Numbered from the stretch's first letter, positions 22,741-37,800 are shown. The stretch: 64,000 bases of DNA from Spodoptera frugiperda (GCF_023101765.2 NC_064229.1:6858473-6922472); one strand, 5' to 3'. Notes: generated by a model not told the origin, from the sequence alone. Program-made: numbers and translations.

Positions 22741-22820
22741 TCATTCATCAACAGCCATTTTATCGCCATTTTCAGTGCTTTTCTCATCGTTTTCTACTTT
22801 TGTTGTTTTCTTCGGCTTAC
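22741..22820 (-). CDS. TRMT61A: TRMT61A last coding exon, lysine-rich tail
   Basis: Follows a minus-strand TTCTGTTTCAG acceptor. It completes the split Ser codon and encodes KPKKTTKVENDEKSTENGDK, then MAVDE and TGA. The tail is charged and low in complexity. The KPKK cluster could act as a nuclear localisation signal (inference). The exact phase match to the previous exon supports it. Confidence 0.85.
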
Positions 22821-25800
22821 CTGAAACAGAATAAAAATATTATTGAAGCTGGCATTGGCTCTTAACTGCGTATGAAGAGGTGGAAGAGATTCTGGCTATT
22901 CTATGTAGATAAGAGGTGTTGTCATAATTTACATGCGTTTTTTCTGGGAGGTAAATCATCCAATGATTTCTACCTAGAGTGAGGCGAGAGGAAGTGTCAA
23001 TCTTACTGACTAAAAACCACCCCGTTTCTGCTCCTTCTTTGAGCCGGAGCCCCGGTAACCCACTAGTCTGTCCGCAGCTCCGGATTGGGATAATTTCCAC
23101 TCTATGAACTATCTCCACGTCACGGAGGACAGTATTAAACTGTATCTATAGGTTGTTGATATTAAGGGGTTGAATATTGTCAAAGAGGTTAATACTACTT
23201 ACTGCGTGCATATGGGGGCGGCAGCGTGGCGACGGTGAGGTACCCAGTGTGGCCCGGCGTGGACTGCGGCCAAGTGCCCACCACGTAGTTAGTGTCACTG
23301 CTGGGCTTCTCTTCCACTGGAGATACTGAGCTCTGCGGACAAACAATTTTATTACGAACTTTTTTTTAGTAAGTGAGTCGGTTGTGCGACGTCGCCGCGT
23401 CTGTACATGTTGTTCTTGAATAAGCATATTAGTCCAGTCATTTGGTAGATAAAAAGGGGGTTACCTGGAATGTTTTCCGGGAGTTTTGAAAATTGGTGAA
23501 TTTATAGATTTGGGTATGCTCTTTTCGAATTTCAACTTTGCCACCTCGTACAATCGCCGCTCGCGCCGCCATATAGAAAAAATGGCGCCTAAAAACGGTT
23601 TTTTATTAATATCTCCGTTCCGACGCATTTTACGAAAAAATATTTTTCTACAAAATTAAACTAGAAAAAATTTCCTACAATTTATGTATTGATAACTTTT
23701 TCATAAAATCAATAGTTTTTGGCGTACGAGCGCCGCAAAGTATTATTAGTCCAGTCAAATTAGGATTTCACCTCGGAATTTGAGATACCCAGCTGTAATT
23801 TTGTATATACTTGTATATTGACTGCCTGAAACTTGTCTCAAAACCTACATATGGTAGGGTGTAAGCAACTATTAAATTTTAAGGTCCAAAGGTCCCAAAA
23901 AACGTTTTTTTTGCGCTTTTTTGGAAATATCTCATTTCCTATGGGTTTTTGGTATTTGCATTTAATACCAATATTGTAGAATACAAAATTCTCTACAACT
24001 TTTGTCTAAACTTTTTTTTTATACGGTGCACCGTTTTCGAGATAGAGGGCGGAGAGCGCGCGGTCACTGCACCTCTTCAAAAAATTTTTTTTTCGTCTAA
24101 CCTATCCGTGATGGTTGTCTATGGATAGGCCATTAAAATACGTCATGGTTTCTAAAACCATTTTTCGTCAAAATCAATCGTTTGAAAGATAGACACTTCC
24201 AAAGTGGAAAAATGAGGTCTATCGAATGTGTCCTGCCCTCTAACTTTTAAAATAAGTGAGTAAGAAAACTAAAAAAAATATATGCTGTAGATTTTAATGG
24301 AAACTTTCAAAGAAAATTGGTTTGAACGAGATATCATAATTAGTTTTTAAGAATTGATACATTTAAAAAAAACACATTGTTTGTACACGTGGTGGTGCAG
24401 ATGAATAATACTTTGCGGCGCTCGTACGCCAAAAACTATTGATTTTATGAAAAAGTTATCAATACATAAATTGTAGGAAATTTTTTCTAGTTTAATTTTG
24501 TAAATAAATATTTTTTCGTAAAATGCGTCGGAACGGAGATATTAATAAAAAACCGTTTACAAACAATGTGTGTTGTACAAACAGGGGAGTTTCGGTAGGT
24601 TCCTGTTTCTGATGTTATATGTGTTATGTTATATGTTCCACTGTGTCCTCCGGGCGGTCTTCGCAGTGATGACACCCGGGCGTTTCCTCCCGCCCAATCA
24701 AAAACAGGATCCTACCGAAACTCCTGTGTCCGGTAAGCACCTGCGTCAGGCGGTAGGTGAGGACGCCATGGCGCTTCTCTAGGCATTCCTCAAACAGGGG
24801 ACTTACCTCTGCAATGACAGCGAGCCCAGCCCTCGGTTGCGACAGTCGTTGCTGCACAACACACATTGTTTGTACACGTGGTGGTGCAGATGAATAATAC
24901 TTTGCGGCGCTCGTACGCCAAAAACTATTGATTTTATGAAAAAGTTATCAATACATAAATTGTAGGATTTTTTTTCTAGTTTAATTTTGTAAATAAATAT
25001 TTTTTCGTAAAATGCGTCGGAACGGAGATATTAATAAAAAACCATTTTTAGCCGCCATTTTTTCAATATGGCGGCGCGAGCGGCGGTTGTACGAGGTGGC
25101 AAAGTTGAAATTCGAAAAGAGCATACCCAAATCTATAAATTCACCAATTTTCAAAACTCCCGGAAAACTTTCCAGGTAAAACTACCAAATGACTGGACTA
25201 TATGTTCACATGGCGAGCGTTAAGCGCTGCCTCGTTGGTCAAATGGTCGCAAGTGCGGCTGCCGAACAAGGGGTCTCGGGTTCCATTCCTGGATCTGGCA
25301 AAGTATTACTGCGTAAACCGTTTTACACAATTAATTCAATAAGTAGACATGAGTATGAATAATACCAATAAGGTAAACGAACGCTTAAAGGACAGACGCA
25401 ATTAGACCAAGAAAATTGTTAATTTCAGTCAATGAATTATTGGACATTAGACTATTAGACAAACTTTTTGTCATTAAAGAAGCTACGAACATTAATGTAA
25501 CTTCATTTAATTTGCCACAAAAACACCAAACTGCCTAATAAGTACAAAAATAGTTGTATCCATTGAAGATAATTACGTTCATCTCTCATTAGCGGCTAAC
25601 TGCTTAACAGTTGTGACGTCATCTCATCACCTAATGCGCGTGAGTTGACGCACGGGGGAGATTGATGAGAACTATTAAAATTAGACGAATATTACGTTTG
25701 TAAATATTAAGTAATTGCTTACTGATTTTAAAAAAAAAGTGGGACCACTTTAGGATGTTCTCCTGTGTCTTGGGTGCGTTTAAAAACATAAAAGTTCACA

Positions 25801-28800
25801 TAAGTACACATGACACCCAGACCCGAAGCAACAATTTGTGAATCACACAAGGAATTGCTCCGAGTGAAAATCGACATCGCTATCCGTTGCACGCACCGCG
25901 TCATCTGTGCAGTTGGATCTGAATACATTAAATTTCATAGACCGTAAGAGATGCTAAATGACGGAATATTCTTGTTTCAACCAGTGAAAAAAAAACTTAA
26001 CACCTACATTTCTAGATCTTGGGTAGCTGCTATTCTATTCCCATTTTGTTTAGTCACACATTAAAGTGAGCATGTTTATTTATTTAATGGAAAACCAACA
26101 GCTATACATGGCAAACAAATAGTGGCAGAATAACGTCAGAAAGCCAATTATAGGTTTTCACGGATAAAAAATACACCACTTATTTCTCGACCACCAACGC
26201 ACTGACATTTTCAACACCAAAATTTTGTCCTTTTTTATACGTCATCCAAATCTCAAAAAATTAAATTCCTACATATTCATCCTTTAAATATTAGTATTTT
26301 TTTATACCTCATCCAATTCTCAAGAAATTAAATTCCTACATATTCTTCCTATACGAGTTTGATACATATTAAACCACACTCAAAGCACGGGCTACAGTTT
26401 AACCGTCCAGTCAAAGGTGAGGCGAGGTTCTGCTAAACGGTGTATGACGCCACCTCATCACCAGCTGCTGGCTCCAGACGTGTGTTACGTGCGCTATTAG
26501 ACGCTTGCCAGTTTACGTGCTGTACAGCCGGACAGTAAAATGCATTATGTTATTATATACAATGCAACAAATGCCCTCCATTTATTTATTGATTTGGACT
26601 GAGAATCGTTAGCTGAGTTGCCTCCTTGAATGTTTCTCGGCTTCAAAACTACACCCTGTATTATGTAATATCAACAACTAGTGACAGCCCTTTGCTGGGC
26701 TATACACTTCCTCTATGTAAGAGGGTTTACCATAATCTCCATTTTAGCAGGCGGGTTGGAAATCGCAGTTTAAAGGTTCAAGTTTATCAGAGAGCGTTGC
26801 TGCCCAGTCTCAATTAAATGTGGGATACATTTTAGTTGGTTCATCGGACAGCTGCGTGAAGAACAGGGGATTCCAACCCGGAGCTGCGGACTGCCTAGCG
26901 GGTTTCCGGGGTTCCAGCTCGAAAAGCAGAAGTAGGAACGGGGTGGTTTCTATTCAGTAAGAGTCTGACAATTCCTACTCATTTCGCTCAAGTCGAGAGA
27001 AGTACCTAATAGCGATTTTATTAAAAAAGAGTATCCAAAATCACCCTTCTTTAACAGATCTCAATAAAAATCGTAAAACGTTAACACTTTTAAAAACTAT
27101 TAACAATTTATGTTAAACCGATTGCACTTGTGCTCACGATAGTACGCGAGGGGTCAGGGCGCAGCATAATTACCGATGACACGGGCTCGTTGCACCTCGT
27201 CCTTCAAACATTGCTATCACTTCGAATTCCGTGTATTTATTTATTTTACTAAGAATCGATTACACACGTGAGTCATGCAGTAACAAAGTAATGGGTCTTG
27301 TGAGATGGTTAAATCGAAATCCAAATAAAAAATGTACTACTTTTATGTCGTCTCCTGCTTTTTCACAGTCATTCCACTTTAAATAACCAGTTGATTAAGC
27401 CCTTTTTCATACGTTTCGATTGCCGGATAGCGTCATGATCAGCATTTGGACTTCTGTCAATGTATAGTCGAATAACTCTTTCGAGTTAAGTATAACTTCT
27501 GTATTCACAGAATTGATTATTATTTCAAACTTATAATTAGAAATTTATAAGCTCAGGTTTCCTCACGATATTTTCCTTCACCGTTTGTCAGTGGTGTCTA
27601 AATAATCTAAGAAAGTATAACTTGGAAAACGTCACATTGGTACATGTCGTTGGTAGGTTTCGAATCCGCAAACTCATACACGAGAAGTAGTCCTACATCT
27701 CTGGGCCACCATGACTCAGATGAGTCATGGTGGTAGATATCAGGGATAATACATTTCAAATCTAAGTAGAAAGAAGCACTAGTCAGAGAGGAGATAGACT
27801 ATACAAATAACTTTGTTCTGTAGGTATGTATCTTTATTAAGTCAGTGCAGAGACATACCATATAGTAACTTTGTTCTGCATGTGTCTTTATTAACTCGGT
27901 TACATAACAGTCATACAGAGCTTTTATAGCAGGGGTGGCCAACAGGTCGATCGCGATCGACCGGTCGATCCCGAGAGCATTTTTGATCGATCGCGGATCA
28001 GAAATTAAGAAAAAACTTCACAATTTTAGGTACTAAAGTAGTACTACACATATGTACACATAAATATTTTGTATAAAAGGTCGATCGGGAGGAATTTTTG
28101 GAAAAATAAAATTGATCGCAAGGAACTTATAGAAAAAGTCGATCGCGAGTACATTTAAGTTGGCCATCCCTGTTTTATAGCATAGTGTACAAAACCTAAG
28201 GCTAAACCTCGCCTATCTTATTGGGGTCATTATTTAAATGATCACTACAAGTAATCTTGATCCACGTAAATATGGATGATTCACAGACATTTATATTTAA
28301 TACTAATAGCATAAACTTAGTATTGTTAAAATTATAGGAATTACAAAAACTATTATATAAACGTTGCGTCTTGAAAACTAGGACGGCATAGCTTTACCTA
28401 CAGTAAAAAATAAAAGATGATATTTTTTTATATAAATAATTGGAAACGATTATTTCGTGGTTAGAGAACCGATATGTTTAATTGTTCTGGCATCACGCAA
28501 ATGTATTTAAACGGATTCGAATCAAAGTTACTCGGTTGCAATAACGTTTAAAATTGTTACGAAAGAGTAGACTACCTTCTTTCTGTTTTAAGAGCTGCTG
28601 AATACAATCACAGGGCAATTGAGACAAATACACTTCACAGAAATGAAGAGTTTTCAATAAACAACTTAAGTAGACTTAGAGACTTCGACGAAAATTTAGA
28701 AGTCGAAAAAAAGATGCAAGTCCAAATGTATCAGTAGACCTTCTTACTCAACAGCTATCTAACCTAACCTATAGATACAAAAACGAAACTTATTGGCAAG

Positions 28801-31800
28801 AACACAATAACAGCACAGAGATTTACAATCGCAACCAACAGTTAGTATCGAGAGAAAATACAAGACAAAAGGAATATAGGGAGCTGCGTTTAGTGAGCGC
28901 TGAGATCTAACTGCACCGGCTGTGTCTACCGAAAAACGTCTTTCGTAATATGGTTTTTGCAGACTGCAGACTTAGACAAACGACTAAAATGGACAAATAT
29001 ATGACTGCCCGGTTGTCGTGTTGACTGGGCAACTGGCTGCCGTGCAACGTGTAGCAGGTTCGATTTCCGCACGGAGGAACTGTTTGTGTGATCCACTTGT
29101 GAACTTGTATGTTGGTTGTAAACCACGACAATTGAGAAAATCTTAGTGTGGGGCAACGTATATTTAAAAAAAAACTGGGATGAAATAAAATTTTCGGGTT
29201 AGCTAGAAGCTTTAAACCAAATGAGAGGAGTGAGATGAAAGGATTAATTTATGGTACAAGACAAAAATACACTATGTCGCGTTTATATCGACGTTCCTAC
29301 AGACCAGTGATTACAGTTAACTCATATAAAATGCACGTTAAAGTTTCAACCATCACAATATCAGTGAACAGCATTGATAAACCGGCGCTAATCTTGATTC
29401 CATATCTAACCAACCAAAGCCTGATTAGATCAGATTATCGTCAACGGATGTCAAGACATTTCCTTTCAAGTAAGACACAAAAAAGTCTTAAATCTCTATC
29501 GTCCGTCTACACAGAACTGAGTACGAGTAAGTACAGGTGAAATGACAAGGCGCTTGCGGTGGCGCCACGCGGCGCGCTAATAACAGACTAGAGCAGCGCT
29601 AGAGATGTCCTCTCTCATTAGTAAGATTACTAAACGCAGCTGCACCCTTGCTTTGTTTAAAACCGCTGCCATATTTCATAAAGCTTACGTTTATTAGCGG
29701 TTATGAAATAAATCGTAAAGTTCGTCTGAACTACAAAACTGTACAACTACGAAGTTTTGCTACTAAATTAATTACTATGTTATGTGTTGCGGAATGCTGC
29801 TCATGAATTCTCTAGCATGGTTAAAATCTAGTCGAGTTACTCGTCAAACAGTTACGTGAGTAAGCCGATAAAATAATAATTAATAAGTATGTCTCACGAA
29901 AGTTATACATATTAAATTATTTGCTAAATCTCATTTTGGTTCATGAACAAAAATGTTCGGTTTAACTTTCCATGCATAAAGACTGATTTGTATATCCAAT
30001 TACTTTAGGCAGTAAGCTAACTCTTTATTTTCTTTACGCGGATAGCAGACATACGAGTATTCAGATTCAGATCACCTTATGACGCGAGATCAATGTGAAC
30101 ATCGCTCATAGACACTCACAACACCAGAAAAGTTATAATTCGACTAATAGAATGAAACCGTTTCATAAAACAGCACAAAGTGACATTCAAACAAACAAAA
30201 GCACTTATACCATCGTCTAAAACTGTGGAACTCAATCGCAGTAATGACGACGTCAGTATAAACTTATAATTGGCAACCTTGACAGAGTTGTGGCGGAGAT
30301 TACACTAATTTAACCAACACAGTGCTCGGTGCTGCACTGTAACCACAACTGAACTTCGTCTCGTAACCTTGGCCTGTTCTTAAACTTGTGTGTTTTTACA
30401 TCAAACTTACAAATATTCACTACATTGCTAAACTATTTTAATCATCTAGAAAGACGCGAAGGAGGCCACATAGTCCAGCAGTAAAAAAATGTGACGACGA
30501 TTAACAATTTAAAGAGTGCTTTTTCACATAACTCTATAAGAATGCTTTTACACAAAATTGTATAGCGGCAGTCCGTGCCGTAATGTGTATCTCTTCCTAC
30601 CCTTTTCCCGGACCCGTATGTGACATAGTTACATTCGTAACTTATTGAAGCTTTAATATTGCAGCTAAATTGCTACTTAAGGAACACGTACCACGACTAG
30701 ATTGAAATTTAACACCTTTCCATATCGAAAATCTCAATTCTCAGGGTTTAAAAAACAATCCAAAATGTCTGTTTAGTAAGAGTAACTAAGTTATTACTTG
30801 CATCCTACACATTACAACAATGAAAGAATACATTATTATTAAGAATGCATCGCAATATTTACAATACTTAGTCTCTTCATTTGATAGACGCAAGACAGCT
30901 CAATCTACCCACTTGTTGTCATGTACATTAAACTTATTGAAAGTGTTAAAGAATTACTCAATGCGAATAATAATAAACTTGCACTTGGCTGCCACATTAA
31001 CAGAGATATCAAGACATTAACCGTTAAAAAACAACATAATGTCGAAGGCATCGCTCGTTGTGCGCACAAGCTGCGCGCACGCACCGCAATTACGTAACAT
31101 AAATCCAGAGTCGAACGCGCCGTGATCGATGGACCGCTGTGTTCCCAAACACAACAAAACCATGTCCACTTGTTACATTTTGATTTATTATATCAACTTT
31201 ATTTAGATCGCATTGTTAATTTTAGTCAACTCTATCTTACCTACGCTTTATTACTCGACAGTTAACCCAACAGCTATGCTTTACTTTGAATATATTAAAA
31301 TACAATACGACACACTCGGCTTCACCTCCATCAGCGAACATAAAATAGATAAGCTTTTATAACAAGAAATAAACGACGACGTACTCTTTCTAATACAACC
31401 GATTAAACGCCCATAAAGCCCAGATTAAAACATAAAACCTTCATGCTGTCAACACAGAATTTAACCTCTCCACTGGATGACATAAACGAAAAAGGAAATA
31501 AAAAGGTTTTGAAAAAAGAATAACGAGCAAAGAGGCGCATTAAGAATTGAGATAAGAGAGATGGACGGGCACTCAACGGCGCGCGGCCGACTTTATTATT
31601 TATTGACACTTAAAATAATTACCGGCCGGTTGGCCCGTGCCGAATGTGGCGTCGCTCGTGTCGAAGACCTTACGACGTATTTCACTATAATAGATACTAT
31701 TTGCGAAGGAGCTGTTATAAAAATACGACAGATAAAAACTAAAGCGAATACAAACAAGTCTAATCTTGTTATAGTAAAAAAAGCTACGAGTATTTAGCAT

Positions 31801-34800
31801 TATCCTTATGTAAAATGGTAATCAATGCGTTCAAATGAACGAACGTATAAGACATCTGCACAAAACTTACAACAAATCCAAACGTATCAATCCCGACATT
31901 CCTTTGCAAATATTACTACAAATCTTACACACAAAACAAAAGCAAATGAAAAAGGTACAAAATACCCAGAAATACGATATGCAAATGATTCGTACCGTAA
32001 AAGAAACACTGATATACCGTCACCCAGCTGCCAAAACGGTTACAATAAAACAAGAAGTGTTATCGGCGACCATGTTGCCTGTCGCCGCCGTGACAAACGA
32101 ACTGACAACGGATTTAGACGTTCATCCCGGTGGAAGGAATAAAAACAAAATTGTTGATCTTGGATTATTGGGACGATGAGTTGAGATGAAAGGTATTGTT
32201 CAATTGAAAGGAATAGGTGATGAGGTAGTTGTGGAAGTAATTGGGTTGGGAATAGAGAATGTAACATCGATCGCCTGAGCCCCAATCTCGCCTGATTAGC
32301 ATTGTTAATTTAGAGGAGGTTGATGTACCTCAATGAAAAAATAATGGATTAGATAGAAAAGCATAATAATAATTAAAAAATTTAAGGCTCTTTACTGCAA
32401 TCACAAACAAAACAAATATTTATTTCATAGAAATACTAAAATCTAGTCTGGTAGGGTTGAAAAATGCAAGAACGATTGATGGGCTAAAAAAACTTTGGGA
32501 CTAGTTTTTATTACTATCAAGATTAAAGCACATGAAGCTCTAATTAAGAGAACACAGCTAAGATGAAAACATTCACCCACGCAACTACACTAACATTTAT
32601 TAATTTTAATAACATTATAATATCAATTGGAAACTAGTACTTATGAAGTGCGTGTGGAATTCGATAGTCATGAAGTAGTCGGTAACAAATACGAGTTGTC
32701 CCTGGTCGTAGATAATGTTAAAAGGCCGCTCTCGTCTGTGTAACAGATAGTACGCACGCGACCACCACCTGCAGACACATCCACGAGCATTTGTCTTCAT
32801 ATTACTACAAATGTTACAATTAGCATGATCGAAAGATGGCACTACATTAAAACTTTCATTGCTGCAAGGACTTTTGGGCAAATATTTAACAAAGGACTGA
32901 TGGTTTTTGTTGTAGGCCTTTTTTTTTTAAATCATCCAATGTATTCTCCCGCCCAGGGCGAGAGGAGGAGGGTGTCAGACTCTTACTGACTAAAAACCAT
33001 CCGTTCCTGCTTTTCAAGCCGGAGTCCCAGTAATCCGCTAGGTAGTTCGGAGCTCTGGATCAGGCATCAACCCTACTGGGCCCCATTTGTGGTGATCTGA
33101 TAGCTCTTTGAAGCCGTATTTGTTGTAGATCTTAATGGGTAGGTTAAGAGCATGGATAAGTTTGAAATTATAATACATGCTTAAGCTAATCTTGATGTAG
33201 AAGACATAGTTCTAAAGTAGGAACTTCAGAAAAATATTGGTAAGGTTGTAATGAAGAATTTTCTGACTAACAAAATCAACCTCTTAAAATGATTTTCAGA
33301 TTAAGGACACCTATGTTTAGTAGTGAACGTCTTGTGAAATATGAAAATGAAGAATACTTGAGAAAACATTACGGCAAATCATCATTATTAAATTCTCCCA
33401 CCGCAAAACGTGTTATCCGATAAAAGGACGATACAGTCGGCGCGTCAATAGTATCGATACATTCGATACTCGATTACGCAACGATTAAATCGAGCGGTAT
33501 CGTAAATCAATCGAGCTATTACGCCGCCATGTGTCAGTAATGAGAGCTTATGAATCACGGCAGATACCGCCCGCGCCATCATACGCTACGATTTATATTT
33601 GTACGGCTTTTGTGGGATCTAGATTATGTTGCTAGTGTGCTTGATGATCCTGCGAAGTTGGATGATCCACGATTATTTGCTTATAAAAGAAATAACAATG
33701 ATGCAGTACAGGCTCTAGAGATATTTGGATGTGAGGGGTTTCTTGCTTAATTATGTCTATATGTCTGTAGGTATGAGAAAATCACTGTATGTATGACAAT
33801 TCGAATAGGGACTCAGAAAGAAAGCATCTAATGGATGACAGTCAAGAATCACTGCTGATGAGACGAACGGATTAGAACTGAACAAAACGCCATTTTTCTT
33901 CGTAAATACATTTTAAACGATATTTAAAATAATCCAGCGTTCCGTCTACAGTAATTTCACGCTTCCACTGCATCTGATTATCGTCACCGCGTACGTACGG
34001 CATCGGCACCCGACTGACATTCCTCGCACGCCACTGACCGGCCGGCCCGCCGCTGTCACATATTTTATCACACCACTCAGCCACCTAAATCACTCATTTG
34101 CCCATAATGAGTCACTGCGTTAAAATTACGCGACATTTTAATACCCACATAAACAATCACGAATAAAACGGCTTCTCGGTTAATTTTGAATGCTAAATGA
34201 CGGAATGGGTGTCCGGGACACGCAAGGATAGCAATTAATATTGTATTTTGATTTTAAACGTTCAGCGATCCATCTCGGCGAGATCGTGGCTGCTACGTCC
34301 TTTAATTTCGATAAGTACAGCTTTGATTGATTCCATGTTTTGCAACGCAGGCGCAGTGAGCAGACAAAACATTGGCCAATGTTTCCGTTCGGATAACAAA
34401 TAAGCTGTCACTTTGTACATGAGTTTTTGAAAGCTAATTAGTGCAATGTGGAGTAAACTCGGTAGTTGGGCCTTGATCTGAGAACCTGAAGGGGCAGATA
34501 AAGTATCGGTTACTAAATAAAATTTTACTTGTGTTTGGTAGAAGTGTACGTTATGATCACTTACCGAAGTGCAATGGCACGCGTACAGCGGGACCCCCCG
34601 TGATGCTAATGCGATTATGCGAACCGAACGATCGATTATCGGTTGAATCGATTGGTAATAAGCGAGCGCTTTCACCGAGTATGAATGTCAAATCATAAGT
34701 ACAAAATCTGGATCGAAACGTAATCCGGCCGAATGTTTGTATCGATTTAAAAATCCTTTTAGTGACGGTCATTTGTTTTTAAAAGCCGAGATTATATTAC

Positions 34801-37800
34801 AAGTATGATTAAAGGTTATTAATATTACGAGATGCCATATTCTTTCTTTAAGACAGATGTGAATTTAAAAGGTTCGTTTTGTTGTACTTTTCCACTTATT
34901 AACTAACCGTACCTAACTTAAATAATATAGCTTACAGCTTTACAGTTTCAGTGACACTGTAACACTAGGTAAAATTGTTTAACAAAATGACATCATCCAC
35001 TGATATTATCTCTCAAATTTCACAGATCTATCGATATAGGTCATAGAAAAATGAGTAAAATAACAAAATAATCATTCATTATTTTACAGTTTACACAAAA
35101 AGTTGTCTTGAAAAAACTAATACTAGCTGTACGCAGATACATTGAATTATTATTTACATTGTAACTGTCTCTGTGTAAAATCTTACACTATCGTTTAGTA
35201 ACGATTTGGTTTTGAAAACAATTGCTAAGGACTGGGTTAAGTAACCATCAAATGACTCTGAGTACGGCGGTAAATCTTCCAAGTTTATTAAATATAATTT
35301 ATTTAAAGTTAACTCTAAAGTCATATTAACAATTAATATTATAATGGAAACAATTTCGTAATGTTCGGATATCATGTGCGCTGTGCAGTTTACGCAGACA
35401 GGCAGATAAATGATGTTTAATATAGGAGCCAGTACGCAATATTACAAGTATTAACAGCCAATGAACAAACCGACTTGATTAATAAGTCATTCATGTGTCA
35501 AAAGTACCAATATTACTTTAGGAATATCGTTGAAATTTATGTTAAAATTACTACTCATCTACAAGTATCAAATTACTTAATTTCATTACTATAAGTACTT
35601 ACATAATACCAAGGGTTAATTTCATAGACATTTTTCATTGTCATAGATTTTAATATAAAAAATAACAAAGGTTATGTTAAAAAACATTGTGGTACCGTAA
35701 TAGTTGAAACATTTAGGTTTATAATGTTTTTATGCAGCCTCGTCGTCCGATAGTACCACTATTTTAGCAGTTTTAGTTCTGACTAGGGCGCCCTCTAGCG
35801 GTAACTCCGAGCATTTGTACTAAATTTTTTTTTAATTAATTACAATATAAATGTTATTTAAGCATATTACATTTTAGTTTTCAACATTTTATGATTAAAA
35901 TATATTATTTGCATTACACACTATAAATGTTGTAATTTCTATTATATAACATTTAAATTTTTAGTTATTATTAGGCCAGTTACGGCCATTCAAAAATTGC
36001 CATAGCGGACGGTATTTCACGTCCACACGGCGGGGTATTGGTAAAGTTTTCAACTAGCAATAATCGCACCTCGGATTAACCTCATTGGTTACGATATTGC
36101 CTCTGCGCAAAGTTAACTTTGAAAAAATTCGGCTCCGACCCAACCAAATCGCGGTAACGAAACCATAGCGCGATCTATCTCGATCCCAACGCCATCTATC
36201 GAGCTATGGGGTAGTTTTTTGCGCGCCCGTATACAATGTTCAAGTATTTTTAATATTAACTTATTCTTGAGGATTTGTACATTACGTATGTAGAAAAATT
36301 ATAAATAAAATATTTCACAATGATTTAAACAACATTTAGTACAGAAATACAATACAAACAACAAAAATGGTCCGCATTTCCTTTGTGTCACGACCTGGCG
36401 AGTAAATTACGGCTTCTTCGGAAACAAACACAATAAAACTATTGATTTTTATTCTTTTAATTTCGAGAAGCGTGTCAAATGAATTTCGGCTGCGAAAATA
36501 GTTGCACGTAGGCTTTTCTCAGACGTCCGCTGTGAATGGACGGTGACGCTCACGACTTGTATTGTGATCATTTTGTCAGGTCGTGACGTCTTACCTTCCG
36601 TGTCGGAGGTCGGACAGCTGAGACTTTGTCCATTGTCACTAGGGTTAAAAATAAAATTGACGTACGATTTATTTAATCGGTAAAAGCTGCGAATTCAGTG
36701 ATCGTTTTGTAGGTTACTTTGAGTTTCCTTTTTTATCCGCCAGGTGGCGCTTTTTCTATGGGCTTACAGATTTTGTGCTGAGGTTTTTATTGCAAATGAT
36801 ATTACAATAATGCGATAAATATTAAAATAATTAATTGTGCATTAACAATATTTAATACATATGTAGGCATTTAATGAATTTACCACTATATTTAACCAAA
36901 ACAAAAATCTAAAATGATCACCAATTTAAAAGTGGTTTACACATACCTATTTCAGGGAATTTTATTCTTAAAATACATTTCATGATGCACTTTTTTAAGT
37001 TAATTGAAATTGATTTCTATAAACAAAGCACACAATTAGACTTCTCTGGTCTATCCAATTCATATTTTATTTATAATCAGATTCCTTGACAATGACAATG
37101 GAAACAAGTCAGGTCACCGGACAGCAGCTGCGGCGTGACCCGACGCGGTCCATCGGCTGCATCTTCCCCAACTCTTCAATGAAACAGTTACATCCCCTAT
37201 TCACAGAAACCCCACAAAAACCCACGAATTCCCCCAACACCATGACAGTTTAATACAAAAAAAAAAACTATTGTTTTGATAACCGTGGACTCACGACCCT
37301 GAATTGACGACGTTTAAAAATTTATTATTTTTTGTTCCAAATCGTCTTTTGTTTGTTGTTTGTGCTGTGAAATGATGTCAATTGCGATTTTTTTTTTGGG
37401 AAAGTCTGATTTTGATTTGGTGAATCGGTTTCGTGGAATTCCTCTTAGTAAAGATTTTTTTCTGTATTGTTAACTCTTTAGCTTTTGTGAGAAAGGCTTA
37501 CGGTTAAAGCCTTGCGTTTGTGTACGACTTTATTATCAAAGGGGTGAGTCTTATTTGTGGTCTGTCGCAAATGTTTGCTTTTAATATCGAACATGTCTGT
37601 TGTGTAGGATACAATACTTAGATACATCTATATTTCCAATAGAAAATGCGGTCTGTTGTGGTTTAGAATTTCCATTATGGTGCTTATATTGTTGCTATTT
37701 TGACAGATATTATATCATACTTTATTTTATTTATACATCCAGTTGATGCTACATAATTAACATTAATTTAAAATTAGATATTAGTAATCTTATTACCAAT

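Noticed and set aside
29235..29540. 101-residue plus-strand gene
   Set aside because: Ser/Tyr/Arg-rich text with no domain, next to a SINE. Expected by chance in this much AT-rich DNA.
33872..34084. Minus-strand coding exon in a GC-rich patch
   Set aside because: The text looked protein-like (AEWCDKICDSGGPAGQW) but I recognised no family and saw no convincing splice sites. Too weak to call.
36387..36587. Inverted pair GTCACGACCTG / CAGGTCGTGAC as a transposon
   Set aside because: The match is only 11 bp and does not extend, with no target duplication seen.
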